In this document: positions 1 to 5,423 of the stretch, in pieces | How the letters are laid out: each line of letters opens with the position of its first letter | How positions within the stretch are numbered: position 1 is the first letter of the stretch | Translations under genes and position numbers: made by a program | Notes under the pieces: generated by a model | Databases searched by the model: none | Told to the model about the DNA's origin: nothing | What the model saw: the letters and a program-made list of their open reading frames with translations, nothing else | Assembly (NCBI GenBank): GCA_900759225.1 | Contig: CAAEUM010000118.1 | Span: forward strand, 1 to 7,098 | Source: Lachnospiraceae bacterium | GTDB lineage: Bacteria; Bacillota; Clostridia; Lachnospirales; Lachnospiraceae | Length of the DNA: 7,098 bases | Reading direction: 5' to 3'

Positions 1-486
1 GGCGAGCCCACCCTCCAGCCGGATCTAGAAGAATTTATTGTCCAGATCCGGGCTCTGGGACTGGCTGTAAAGCTTGATACCAATGGCTACCGGCCTGATG
101 TGTTACAATCCCTGTGTCAGAAAGGCCTTCTGGATTTTGTTGCCATGGACATAAAAGCAGGGCGTTCACACTATTCAAAGGCAGCCGGTGTAAGCGGGCT
201 TTTTATGGAGCAGATCGATGAAAGCATCCAGTTCCTAAAGTCCGGAGCTATCCCCTATGAGTTTCGGACAACTGCAGTAAAAGGAATCCACACTGCCGCA
301 GATTTCAGGGAGATCGGCCCCTGGATCTCAGGCTGTCCTGATTATTATATCCAGAACTTTTCAGAATCTGGACAGGTACTGGTTCCAAACACCTATAGCC
401 CTTTTTCAAGGGATGAGCTGGCAGAATTCGCCGCCCTTGTTCAGCCTTATGTAAACCATGTAGGTTTAAGAGGTATCGATTTTTAA
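1..486 (+). CDS. nrdG: Anaerobic ribonucleotide reductase activating protein, NrdG-like radical SAM enzyme (3' part)
   Basis: The reading frame is open from the first base, so the gene begins upstream of the window; 161 residues are visible. It starts within a GEPT motif (residues 1-4), the usual GGEPT SAM-contacting element of radical SAM activases. It continues with a KLDTNG strand (about residues 24-29) and a DFVAMDIK segment (about 44-51), both typical of the NrdG/PflA-like family, and ends in the LRGIDF-type tail common there. The CxxxCxxC iron-sulfur motif would lie upstream and cannot be seen. Enzymes of this kind use SAM and a 4Fe-4S cluster to install the glycyl radical on class III ribonucleotide reductase, which makes dNTPs without oxygen; nrdD is often next door. 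The TAA stop is at 484-486, and a terminator follows about 80 nt later. A pyruvate-formate-lyase-type activase is the main alternative. Confidence 0.8.
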   Translation, partial: GEPTLQPDLEEFIVQIRALGLAVKLDTNGYRPDVLQSLCQKGLLDFVAMDIKAGRSHYSKAAGVSGLFMEQIDESIQFLKSGAIPYEFRTTAVKGIHTAADFREIGPWISGCPDYYIQNFSESGQVLVPNTYSPFSRDELAEFAALVQPYVNHVGLRGIDF

Positions 487-522
487 TGCACCAGACTGCA
501 GAGCTTAAGAAGCCATATACCT

Positions 523-1710
523 TCAGTCTGCTGTTCCCATTTTTATATCTGCATACCAGTATCCAAAGCGGCCGTCCTGGGACGGCTGTTTTTTTGACAG
601 CACAAAATGCGGAAAACCAAACATGGACGCCATGTATTTCTCATTGCTGTAATAATGGCCTGGAACCCCCAGGATATAGCGAACCGCGCCGCATTCTTCC
701 CCTCCTACCTTAGCCAGGATCAGATAACGGTAGTTGTAAAAGCCATGAAGGAGAAAGCTGTTGTTCCCATATCCCCATGCCTCCCTGGGCAGCAGGCCGA
801 TATCCCTTGGACGGATCGTAAGGACTTCACAGCCTTCCGGACTGTCAAAGGCCTGTATTTTAGGGTATCTGCTGCGAAAACTGTCCCAAAGCTGCCATGG
901 CTGGTTCTGCTCCTGTTCTTCCCGTTCCAGGCGGTCTAATTCCTCCTGATTTTCCAGAGGAAGAAGATTTTCCATGGGAACTGGCTGAGACGGCTCTGAG
1001 CGAGGCGTCTGCTCTGGTTCCGGCTCACGCAGACGGCGCTCCGGCTGCACTCCCGGTTCTGGCTGCACCTGCGGCTCCGGCTGTACTCCCGGCTCTGGCT
1101 GCACAGGCAGCTCTGGCTGTACCTGCGGCTCCGGCTGTGCAGGCGGCATCTCTAACGGCGGCGCAGGCTGTTCTGACGGATAAATACCTCCCACTTCCTG
1201 CTCTCTCTCCCCTATCTGTGCGGCCTGAAGCTCCATCCCCATCCCAGCCTGTCGAAGCTCCCTGTTTAACTCCTGTCTCTTCCGATCAAGCTGCTGTTCC
1301 CTGTCTTCCCGATGTTCCAAAGAAGACTGGGTCAGCTCTATCTGGGCAGTCTGCGCTACCGCATCCTCCCATACAGTTACATAAGTGCGCCAGGCTTCAC
1401 CCTTTTCATGGATACATAGTCCATAACATTGCTCCAGGCTGCAGCCGGAATCAGCAACATTTTCCACTGCCACCGTAGTCCTGAATTCCCCGGCTCCGCT
1501 GCGCACAAATATATTCCCCAGCCAAATCTCCTTTCCAGAAGCCAGGAGATAAACGCCAATATCATTACCTCCCATATAGATTTTTTTCACATTTACGCTG
1601 ATCCTGCATTGTCCATTCCTTGATTCCAGTTTAACAAAACCAATATTTTTCCCTTTTATCTCGCCCTCGTAAGCATAAATATAGGATATCAATCTCCTGT
1701 AATTTGTCAT
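523..1710 (-). CDS. DUF6128-like protein with a Pro/Glu-rich hexapeptide repeat linker
   Basis: This encodes 395 residues of unknown function. I place the start at ATG 1710 because GGGAGGAG precedes it at proper spacing; an in-frame ATG at 1728 has no ribosome site. Residues 1-116 form a beta-rich, Gly/Val-rich domain. Residues 128-174 are highly charged and look like a coiled coil. Residues 178-245 are a Pro/Glu/Gln linker holding QPEPxV-type repeats. Residues 272-395 form a compact aromatic-rich domain with segments such as NNSFLLHGFYNYRYLIL and YILGVPGHYY. This C-terminal part resembles what I recall as DUF6128 of Lachnospiraceae; that name is from memory. No signal peptide or membrane segment is apparent, so it is probably cytoplasmic. 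It is convergent with the nrdG-like gene and carries that gene's terminator in its 3' end. No function can be proposed. Confidence 0.75.
   Translation of the reverse strand: MTNYRRLISYIYAYEGEIKGKNIGFVKLESRNGQCRISVNVKKIYMGGNDIGVYLLASGKEIWLGNIFVRSGAGEFRTTVAVENVADSGCSLEQCYGLCIHEKGEAWRTYVTVWEDAVAQTAQIELTQSSLEHREDREQQLDRKRQELNRELRQAGMGMELQAAQIGEREQEVGGIYPSEQPAPPLEMPPAQPEPQVQPELPVQPEPGVQPEPQVQPEPGVQPERRLREPEPEQTPRSEPSQPVPMENLLPLENQEELDRLEREEQEQNQPWQLWDSFRSRYPKIQAFDSPEGCEVLTIRPRDIGLLPREAWGYGNNSFLLHGFYNYRYLILAKVGGEECGAVRYILGVPGHYYSNEKYMASMFGFPHFVLSKKQPSQDGRFGYWYADIKMGTAD
565..595 (+). terminator. Rho-independent terminator of the nrdG-like gene
   Basis: GCCGTC (571-576) pairs with GACGGC (581-586) around a CTGG loop. 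The stem extends outward through G-T, C-G, G-T and three A-T pairs (565-570 with 587-592), and a run of seven T covers 589-595. It lies about 80 nt past the stop of the + strand gene and inside the last codons of the convergent gene, where it encodes part of a K-K-Q-P-S-Q-D-G-R-F stretch. On the minus strand it has no useful T-tract before that gene's stop, so I read it as acting on + transcripts. Confidence 0.8.
1039..1137 (-). repeat. In-gene tandem repeat, 18-bp unit encoding QPEPxV
   Basis: About five and a half copies of an 18-bp unit encode QPEPQV, QPELPV, QPEPGV, QPEPQV, QPEPGV and a final QPE (residues 192-224 of the 395-residue protein). The copies differ at a few codons, so the array is not freshly expanded. 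Pro-Glu repeats of this type usually form stiff, extended spacers between domains. The in-frame, high-GC array is also why long spurious ORFs appear on the opposite strand here. Confidence 0.9.
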
Positions 1711-1801
1711 AGGCCTCTCCTCCCGCATTTTCCAGACAGTTCTCCAGCAGTCTTCCTGCAGCCTTATAAAAGACGCACTCCAGAATCCCTTTTTCCTTCA
1801 A
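1631..1801 (-). CDS. Possible small ORF overlapping the 5' end of the DUF6128-like gene
   Basis: A minus-strand frame is open from a stop at 1817-1819 to TAA at 1631-1633. From TTG 1801 it gives 56 residues, beginning KEKGILECVFYKAAGRLLE and followed by an acidic helix-like stretch (AYDKLQEIDILYL). AGAAGGA lies about 10 nt before the TTG, which is a usable but distant ribosome site. The composition looks protein-like (amphipathic, Leu/Glu/Lys rich) up to about residue 43, then becomes short and basic. It overlaps the downstream gene by 80 nt in another frame, which is long for translational coupling. It may be a genuine small protein, a remnant of a longer gene, or chance. I do not recognise a family. 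Confidence 0.3.
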   Translation of the reverse strand: MKEKGILECVFYKAAGRLLENCLENAGGEAYDKLQEIDILYLCLRGRDKREKYWFC

Positions 1802-1835
1802 AAACAGGATGTCCTTCTATTTTTTTCCGGATTAC

Positions 1836-1918
1836 GTAACAGTTCAGCCAAGGGGCATCTTCTTGTCCGTCTTCACCGGACAAGAAGCATCGGATGTCCA
1901 TCCAATGTGAACTGTCAC
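1836..1918 (+). repeat. Structured intergenic repeat, copy 1 (MITE/REP-like), upstream of nagB
   Basis: The element is bounded by an 11-bp terminal inverted repeat with one mismatch: GTAACAGTTCA (1836-1846) and TGAACTGTCAC (1908-1918). Inside are two abutting hairpins. Hairpin A is a perfect 11-bp stem, CTTCTTGTCCG (1859-1869) with CGGACAAGAAG (1877-1887), around a 7-nt loop. Hairpin B (1888-1907) pairs CAT-GGAT with ATCC-ATG around GTCC, with one C/A mismatch. The whole can fold as a closing stem with internal hairpins. A second copy lies inverted at 2871-2941. No T-tract follows hairpin A, so it is not a standard terminator, and it codes for no transposase. Confidence 0.8.
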
Positions 1919-1957
1919 CTGATTACTGCTTTTATCTATATTTTATGCACTATCCCC

Positions 1958-1986
1958 TTGAAAGTATGCCAAAGAAGTGGTACTCT
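1958..1986 (+). promoter_or_regulatory. Candidate sigma-A promoter of nagB
   Basis: TTGAAA (1958-1963) is followed by a 17-bp spacer and TACTCT (1981-1986). The -10 keeps only the T, A and final T of the consensus, so support is modest. A TAAAAT hexamer at 2003-2008 is a possible alternative -10 but lacks a good -35 at the right distance. Either would give a leader of a few tens of bases before the nagB start at 2038. Confidence 0.3.
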
Positions 1987-2022
1987 TCTTTTACAGAGAT
2001 AGTAAAATTTTTAACAAACAGT

Positions 2023-2030
2023 AAGGGGGT
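2023..2030 (+). promoter_or_regulatory. Ribosome binding site that fixes the TTG start of nagB
   Basis: AAGGGGGT lies 7 nt before TTG 2038. It decides in favour of this start over the in-frame ATG at 1894, which lies inside the upstream repeat and has no ribosome site. Confidence 0.75.
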
Positions 2031-2037
2031 ATTTCAT

Positions 2038-2763
2038 TTGAAAATTTACAAGACCACTGATTACGAGGGATTAAGCCGCAAAGCCGCATCCATTATCGCC
2101 TCCCAGGTTATCTTAAAGCCTGACTGCGTCCTTGGATTAGCCACCGGTTCTTCTCCTCTGGGAACTTACAAGAACCTGATTGAACTCTATGAAAAGGGCG
2201 ATTTGGATTTTTCTGCAGTACATACTGCCAACCTGGACGAATACAGAGGCCTTACAAGAGAAAACGACCAGAGCTACTACTATTTTATGTACAATAACTT
2301 CTTTAAGCATATTAATATCCCGCTTGAAAACACCAATATCCCGGACGGCTCCCAGCCGGACAGTGATGCAGAATGTACCCGCTATGACAATGTGATCAAC
2401 GACCTTGGCGGCATTGATCTGCAGCTTTTAGGGCTTGGCCTTAACGGCCATATCGGTTTTAATGAGCCTGCAGCCGATTTTGCAAAAACAACCCACTGCG
2501 TTGATCTAACCCCCAGCACCATCGAGGCCAACAAACGCTTTTTCGCCTCCGCAGATGAGGTTCCAAAGCAGGCTTATACCATGGGAATCAAAACGATCAT
2601 GCAGGCCAGAAAAATCCTTTTAATTGTAAATGGAAAAGCAAAGGCTCACATCCTTCACGAAGCGCTGTGCGGCCCCATTACCCCTCAGGTACCAGCTTCC
2701 ATCCTGCAGCTGCACCCGGATGTAACTGTTGTGGCTGACGAAGAGGCTTTATCTGAATTCTAA
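2038..2763 (+). CDS. nagB: Glucosamine-6-phosphate deaminase NagB
   Basis: NagB converts glucosamine 6-phosphate and water to fructose 6-phosphate and ammonia in the cytoplasm, feeding amino sugars into glycolysis. The product is 241 residues, the usual length of the short Firmicute form. It starts at TTG 2038, with the N-terminus reading (M)KIYKTTDYEGLSRKAA as in relatives. Visible motifs are the phosphate-binding LATGSSPLGTY loop (34-44), LDEYRGL (66-72, with catalytic Asp67), and LGLGLNGHIGFNEP (131-144) with His138 and Glu143 of the catalytic relay. Position 136 is Asn where the E. coli enzyme has Asp141, a substitution I recall as common in Firmicutes. TMGIKTIM (181-188) and the ASILQLHP region (220-227) are also typical. 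No nagA lies nearby in the window. The gene has its own leader and terminator and is flanked by two inverted copies of a structured repeat. Confidence 0.96.
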   Translation: MKIYKTTDYEGLSRKAASIIASQVILKPDCVLGLATGSSPLGTYKNLIELYEKGDLDFSAVHTANLDEYRGLTRENDQSYYYFMYNNFFKHINIPLENTNIPDGSQPDSDAECTRYDNVINDLGGIDLQLLGLGLNGHIGFNEPAADFAKTTHCVDLTPSTIEANKRFFASADEVPKQAYTMGIKTIMQARKILLIVNGKAKAHILHEALCGPITPQVPASILQLHPDVTVVADEEALSEF

Positions 2764-2773
2764 TTTGACTAAA

Positions 2774-2783
2774 AACAGTTCAG
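2774..2783 (+). repeat. Solitary repeat terminus AACAGTTCAG
   Basis: These 10 bases match the terminus of the structured repeat (compare 1838-1847). They form a perfect inverted repeat with CTGAACTGTT at 2930-2939, the outer end of copy 2. The two ends enclose the shared terminator, so copy 2 may be a longer family member running from 2774 to 2941. With only 10 bases the match is suggestive, not proven. Confidence 0.45.
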
Positions 2784-2807
2784 AACAGCCCTTAACGTCA
2801 AGCATCC

Positions 2808-2852
2808 AAAAAATCCCGGCGTCTGCATATCACTGCAAACGCCGGGATTTTT
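2808..2852. terminator. Bidirectional Rho-independent terminator between nagB and the lipoprotein gene
   Basis: TCCCGGCGT (2814-2822) pairs perfectly with ACGCCGGGA (2839-2847). The stem is extended inward by TGCA/TGCA (2824-2827 with 2834-2837) after one mismatch. A-tracts on the left (2808-2813) and T-tracts on the right (2848-2852) also pair, giving a U-run after the stem on either strand. It lies 44 nt past the nagB stop and about 90 nt past the stop of the convergent lipoprotein gene, so it can end both transcripts. Confidence 0.93.
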
Positions 2853-2870
2853 CTTTTCCCATCTCTTAAC

Positions 2871-2941
2871 CACATCGAATGGACATCCGATGCCTTTTGT
2901 CCGGTGCAGCCGGGCAAGAAGATGCATGGCTGAACTGTTAC
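2871..2941 (-). repeat. Structured intergenic repeat, copy 2, inverted relative to copy 1
   Basis: Read on the minus strand from 2941 to 2871, this matches 1836-1907 with a 3-nt gap and about eight mismatches. The same two adjacent hairpins are present: A at 2893-2921 and B at 2873-2892. Hairpin B has CATCG (2873-2877) with CGATG (2888-2892) plus inner pairs. Hairpin A, read on the + strand, keeps 11 of 12 pairs including two G-T. The outer end begins 3 bases past the stop codon of the lipoprotein gene, so the element lies in that mRNA's 3' UTR, ahead of the terminator. The right-hand terminal repeat of copy 1 is not found next to hairpin B here. Confidence 0.8.
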
Positions 2942-2944
2942 AAT

Positions 2945-3523
2945 TTAGAAGTTTTCATTATAGGTCAGATAGTCTTCATCTGACTGTGTAATATCCAGTC
3001 CGGAATAATTTTCTCCGTTTACAGTCAGCTTTAACTTTGACAGCTCAAAATTCTCAATAAAGGTATTTCCGATCTCTGTAAGGAACAGCTCATCCGAGCA
3101 GCCCTCTGCGCTTTCTGCCTGGTTTAAATCCAGGATCCCAACTGCGGCTTCCTCTTCTCCCTGAATGTCGAAGGAAAGCACCTCGGTTCCCTCAACCAGC
3201 ACACCGTACTCTGTCATCTTATCAATCAGAAGCTGCGCGTCAAGCCCTTCTGTATCAAGAGAATCCATATCCTGTGTAAGTCCGCCCTCACCATCTCCAT
3301 GATAAATGGAAATAATTGCTACCGGCTTTACGTTTGGATCCGGCACCTTGTCAGATGCACCGCCTGTGCTCTGCTCAATCAGGGCTTCGGCAGATTCCTT
3401 TGCCGCTTTTACTTCCTCCGGAGAAATCGTTGTCTCCTCTTTCTGTTTTTCTGTTGTTGGAGTACATGCTGCCAATGACGCTGCCATCACTACAGCCATA
3501 ATTCCCATTAACCATCTCTTCAT
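2945..3523 (-). CDS. Putative lipoprotein with a GerMN-like domain
   Basis: This encodes 192 residues. The N-terminus is a lipoprotein signal: a basic MKRW start, a hydrophobic run, and a lipobox ending LAAC with Cys20 as the lipidated residue. The mature protein would be anchored to the outer face of the membrane. A Thr/Glu/Lys-rich linker (21-66) leads to a folded region (67-176) whose order of elements resembles GerMN domains: an ISIYHGDG strand, a helix, GTEVLSFDI, a segment like AVGILDLN, a long helix (FLTEIGNTFIENF), then KLKLTVNG. That assignment is by eye and tentative. AAAGGAGG precedes the ATG by 12 nt, which is rather long, and abuts the stop of the MarR gene. The two genes are 18 bp apart and probably cotranscribed. 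Substrate or partner is unknown; an envelope or sporulation-related role is possible but unproven. Confidence 0.8.
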   Translation of the reverse strand: MKRWLMGIMAVVMAASLAACTPTTEKQKEETTISPEEVKAAKESAEALIEQSTGGASDKVPDPNVKPVAIISIYHGDGEGGLTQDMDSLDTEGLDAQLLIDKMTEYGVLVEGTEVLSFDIQGEEEAAVGILDLNQAESAEGCSDELFLTEIGNTFIENFELSKLKLTVNGENYSGLDITQSDEDYLTYNENF

Positions 3524-3541
3524 AATTGCAAATTGCCTCCT

Positions 3542-4003
3542 TTAGTAGTCCTTCTCAAAGCTTCTGAACCAGGAATTCAGCTTTGTAAGCGCCTTTACAA
3601 GCGCACTGAGCTCTTCTTCTGTCAATCCGTCTATTGCACCCTGTATCATCTGCTCATGAAACCTTTTATGATGAAAATAAGCATTCCTTCCTTTTTCTGA
3701 AAGAGAAATAAAGACGACCCTCCGGTCCTCCTCGCTGCGCCTGCGAACCACATAGCCCTTTTTTACCAGGCTGTTCATGGAAATCGTCAGTGTCCCCACT
3801 GTAACAGACAGCTTCCTTGCAATGGTCGACATATTTTTCGGCTCCTCAATGCCAATCGCCTCTATGACATGCATATCATTGTTCGTAAGCTCCCTATATT
3901 CTGATGTGATAATTGCCTTCTGTTCAATATCGGTAATATCACGGAACAGATTTACCAGAACCTCATTCAGTGTTTCGTACGCTCCCACGTTTTTCCCTTC
4001 CAT
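3542..4003 (-). CDS. MarR-family transcriptional regulator, FabT-like
   Basis: This encodes 153 residues, normal for MarR. The winged helix is clear: a helix-turn-helix around MSTIARKLSVTVGTLTISMNSLVKKGY, then the wing RRRSEEDRRVVFISLSEKG. Several details recall FabT, the acyl-ACP-responsive repressor of fatty-acid synthesis genes in streptococci: DMHVIEAIG before the HTH, VTVGTLT in the recognition region, the KKGYV-R-RSE-DRRVV wing, and HKRFHEQM with GLTEEEL after it. However, no fatty-acid genes lie in the window; its partner is the lipoprotein gene 18 bp downstream. The ATG at 4003 has only a weak ribosome site. GTG at 3988, with GGAAGGG six bases ahead, is an alternative giving 148 residues. 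A promoter lies in the 58-bp gap upstream. The ligand and target operons cannot be told from the sequence. Confidence 0.9.
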   Translation of the reverse strand: MEGKNVGAYETLNEVLVNLFRDITDIEQKAIITSEYRELTNNDMHVIEAIGIEEPKNMSTIARKLSVTVGTLTISMNSLVKKGYVVRRRSEEDRRVVFISLSEKGRNAYFHHKRFHEQMIQGAIDGLTEEELSALVKALTKLNSWFRSFEKDY

Positions 4004-4028
4004 ACTCTATCCCAAAAGCTTCTTATTG

Positions 4029-4057
4029 ATTGTACAGTATTTTCCCTGTCTGCACAA
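4029..4057 (-). promoter_or_regulatory. Promoter of the MarR-lipoprotein operon
   Basis: On the minus strand, TTGTGC (4057-4052) is followed by 17 bp and TACAAT (4034-4029), a five-of-six match to the -10 consensus. It sits in the short gap between the murD2 stop (4062) and the MarR start (4003), giving a leader of roughly 20 nt. No terminator separates murD2 from this promoter, so some read-through is possible. Confidence 0.55.
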
Positions 4058-4061
4058 CCCC

Positions 4062-5423
4062 CTAATTTCCGCCATTTCCCATGACCAGTCCTGCAAATGC
4101 GCGTCCCCTCTCCTCAAAATTTTTGAAAATACCATAGCTGGCTGCTGCCGGTGACAATACACAGCAATGGCCTGGACGCGTAAGGCGTTTGGCCTCCCGC
4201 ACTGCATCCTCCAGATGCTCGGTCAGCACAAGGCGCTGTTTTTCCTTAAACTGAGGATAGTCCTGCTCAATCTCATGGAAAATGCGCTTTCCCGTAGCCT
4301 CCATAAGAATGATATGAGGCACATCCCATTGGGACAAAAACTGAATCAGTTCCCTGTAATCAATCCCCCGGTCCATTCCTCCTATAAGGATAGAATCTGT
4401 ATCCGGCAGGGTTTTTAAGGCCTGGATGGTTGTATCACAGATGGTTGAGATGGAATCATCATAATAGCGCACACCCTCACGCTCTCCTAAAAACTGCAGT
4501 CTGTGAGGAAGAGGCTCATAGGACATTAAACCTTCTGTAAACAGACTCTCCGACATGCCAAGATAACGGCACACACCATAAGCAATACCAATATTAAAAT
4601 AATTGTGCGTTCCCAGAAGCCGTATTTCATCAGAAGGTATCCGGTAGCGCTGCCCGCCTGCCAGAACAAAAGCCTGTCCCTCTTCCTCTGACAGCTCAAT
4701 ATCTGCACTGCCGCTTCCATCCCCGCAGATAGTTACGATCCTGGAGACACAGCTTCCCGGCTTTGGAAGGCACTGCACATTGCAGAATAAAATATCGCCC
4801 TGCTTCTGATTGGAAAAAATCTTCTCCTTTGCAGCCACATATTTTTCCATGGTGCCATAGTGATCCAGATGCTCCTCATGGATATTGATCAAAATACCGA
4901 TGTGAGGTGAAACTGTCATATACTCCAGCTGATGGCAGGAAAGTTCAAAAATGATCTTTGTATCCGGATGGATCTCCTCCATGCAGTCAAAGGCCGGAAT
5001 CCCGATATTTCCTGCAATCATGGTATTCATCCCCGCGTTTTTAAGCAGATGGTACAGCAGGGAGGTTGTGGTACTTTTTCCCTTTGTCCCGGTAATTCCG
5101 ACAATCTGCTCCCTGAAGCAGTGAAAAAAAACCTCTGTCTGTGAGACAATCCGGCAGCGGTATTCCTCCAGCGGCCTTTCCAGCACAATGCCGGGGCTTT
5201 TAAACACTACATCATAGTTATCCAGACATTTCTGATAATCCGGGCCTGTTATCCACAAAATATCCTTATCCAGAAGCTGCTTTGGGGATAGCATGTCCGC
5301 AATATCCAGCGTTTCATAAGTACCCAGCTTTCTTAACACCCGCCAGGTAGACTGGCCTTCCCGGCCAAAGCCTAAAATCAGCACCCGTTTCCCCTTGATC
5401 CATGGCTCTATTTTCTCGATCAC
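4062..5423 (-). CDS. murD2: MurD-type ligase, probable MurD2 (UDP-MurNAc-L-Ala--L-Glu ligase)
   Basis: This encodes 453 residues from GTG 5423, which overlaps the murL stop as GTGA and has AAGGAG six bases ahead; the in-frame ATG at 5468 is rejected. It is a cytoplasmic Mur ligase with a Rossmann N-domain (VLILGFGREGQS, about 14-25), the P-loop GTKGKSTTT (112-120), ELSCHQLEY (160-168), NIHEEHLDHYGT (180-191), a carbamoylatable Lys199 in YVAAKEKIF, GTHNYFNI (271-278), PHRLQ (306-310), GGMDRGIDY (348-356) and the MurD-type LSPAAASYGIFKNFEERG (423-440). Where MurD usually reads NDSKATN it reads DDSISTIC (322-329), losing the Lys. Coupling to a MurL-like gene suggests it adds L-Glu, not D-Glu, to UDP-MurNAc-L-Ala, as MurD2 does in Xanthomonas oryzae. 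A plain MurD is the alternative. Confidence 0.85.
   Translation of the reverse strand: MIEKIEPWIKGKRVLILGFGREGQSTWRVLRKLGTYETLDIADMLSPKQLLDKDILWITGPDYQKCLDNYDVVFKSPGIVLERPLEEYRCRIVSQTEVFFHCFREQIVGITGTKGKSTTTSLLYHLLKNAGMNTMIAGNIGIPAFDCMEEIHPDTKIIFELSCHQLEYMTVSPHIGILINIHEEHLDHYGTMEKYVAAKEKIFSNQKQGDILFCNVQCLPKPGSCVSRIVTICGDGSGSADIELSEEEGQAFVLAGGQRYRIPSDEIRLLGTHNYFNIGIAYGVCRYLGMSESLFTEGLMSYEPLPHRLQFLGEREGVRYYDDSISTICDTTIQALKTLPDTDSILIGGMDRGIDYRELIQFLSQWDVPHIILMEATGKRIFHEIEQDYPQFKEKQRLVLTEHLEDAVREAKRLTRPGHCCVLSPAAASYGIFKNFEERGRAFAGLVMGNGGN

Noticed and set aside
492..530. CAGACTG/CAGTCTG inverted repeat as a terminator of the DUF6128-like gene
   Set aside because: It has a 7-bp stem, a 25-nt loop and no T-run after it on the minus strand; too weak to call.
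486..939. + strand ORFs of 75 and 110 residues past the nrdG-like stop
   Set aside because: They run antisense to the conserved C-terminal domain of the DUF6128-like gene, cross the terminator and show no family features.
897..1478. Long + strand ORF rich in Ala/Pro
   Set aside because: It is the antisense shadow of the QPEPxV repeat and its flanks; it has no ribosome site or recognisable domain, and the minus-strand protein has clear domains.
1859..1887. Perfect 11-bp hairpin as a Rho-independent terminator
   Set aside because: No T-tract follows on either strand, and the same hairpin recurs in the repeat copy at 2893-2921, so it belongs to the element.
1836..2941. Composite transposon carrying nagB
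   Set aside because: No transposase or target-site duplication is visible; flanking inverted repeats alone do not establish mobility, so this is kept only as a question in the findings.
4029..4038. TGTACA palindrome at the MarR -10 as a FabT operator
   Set aside because: Only six bases are symmetric, and they do not resemble the AT-rich FabT box (TTTGA-TCAAA type) known from streptococci.
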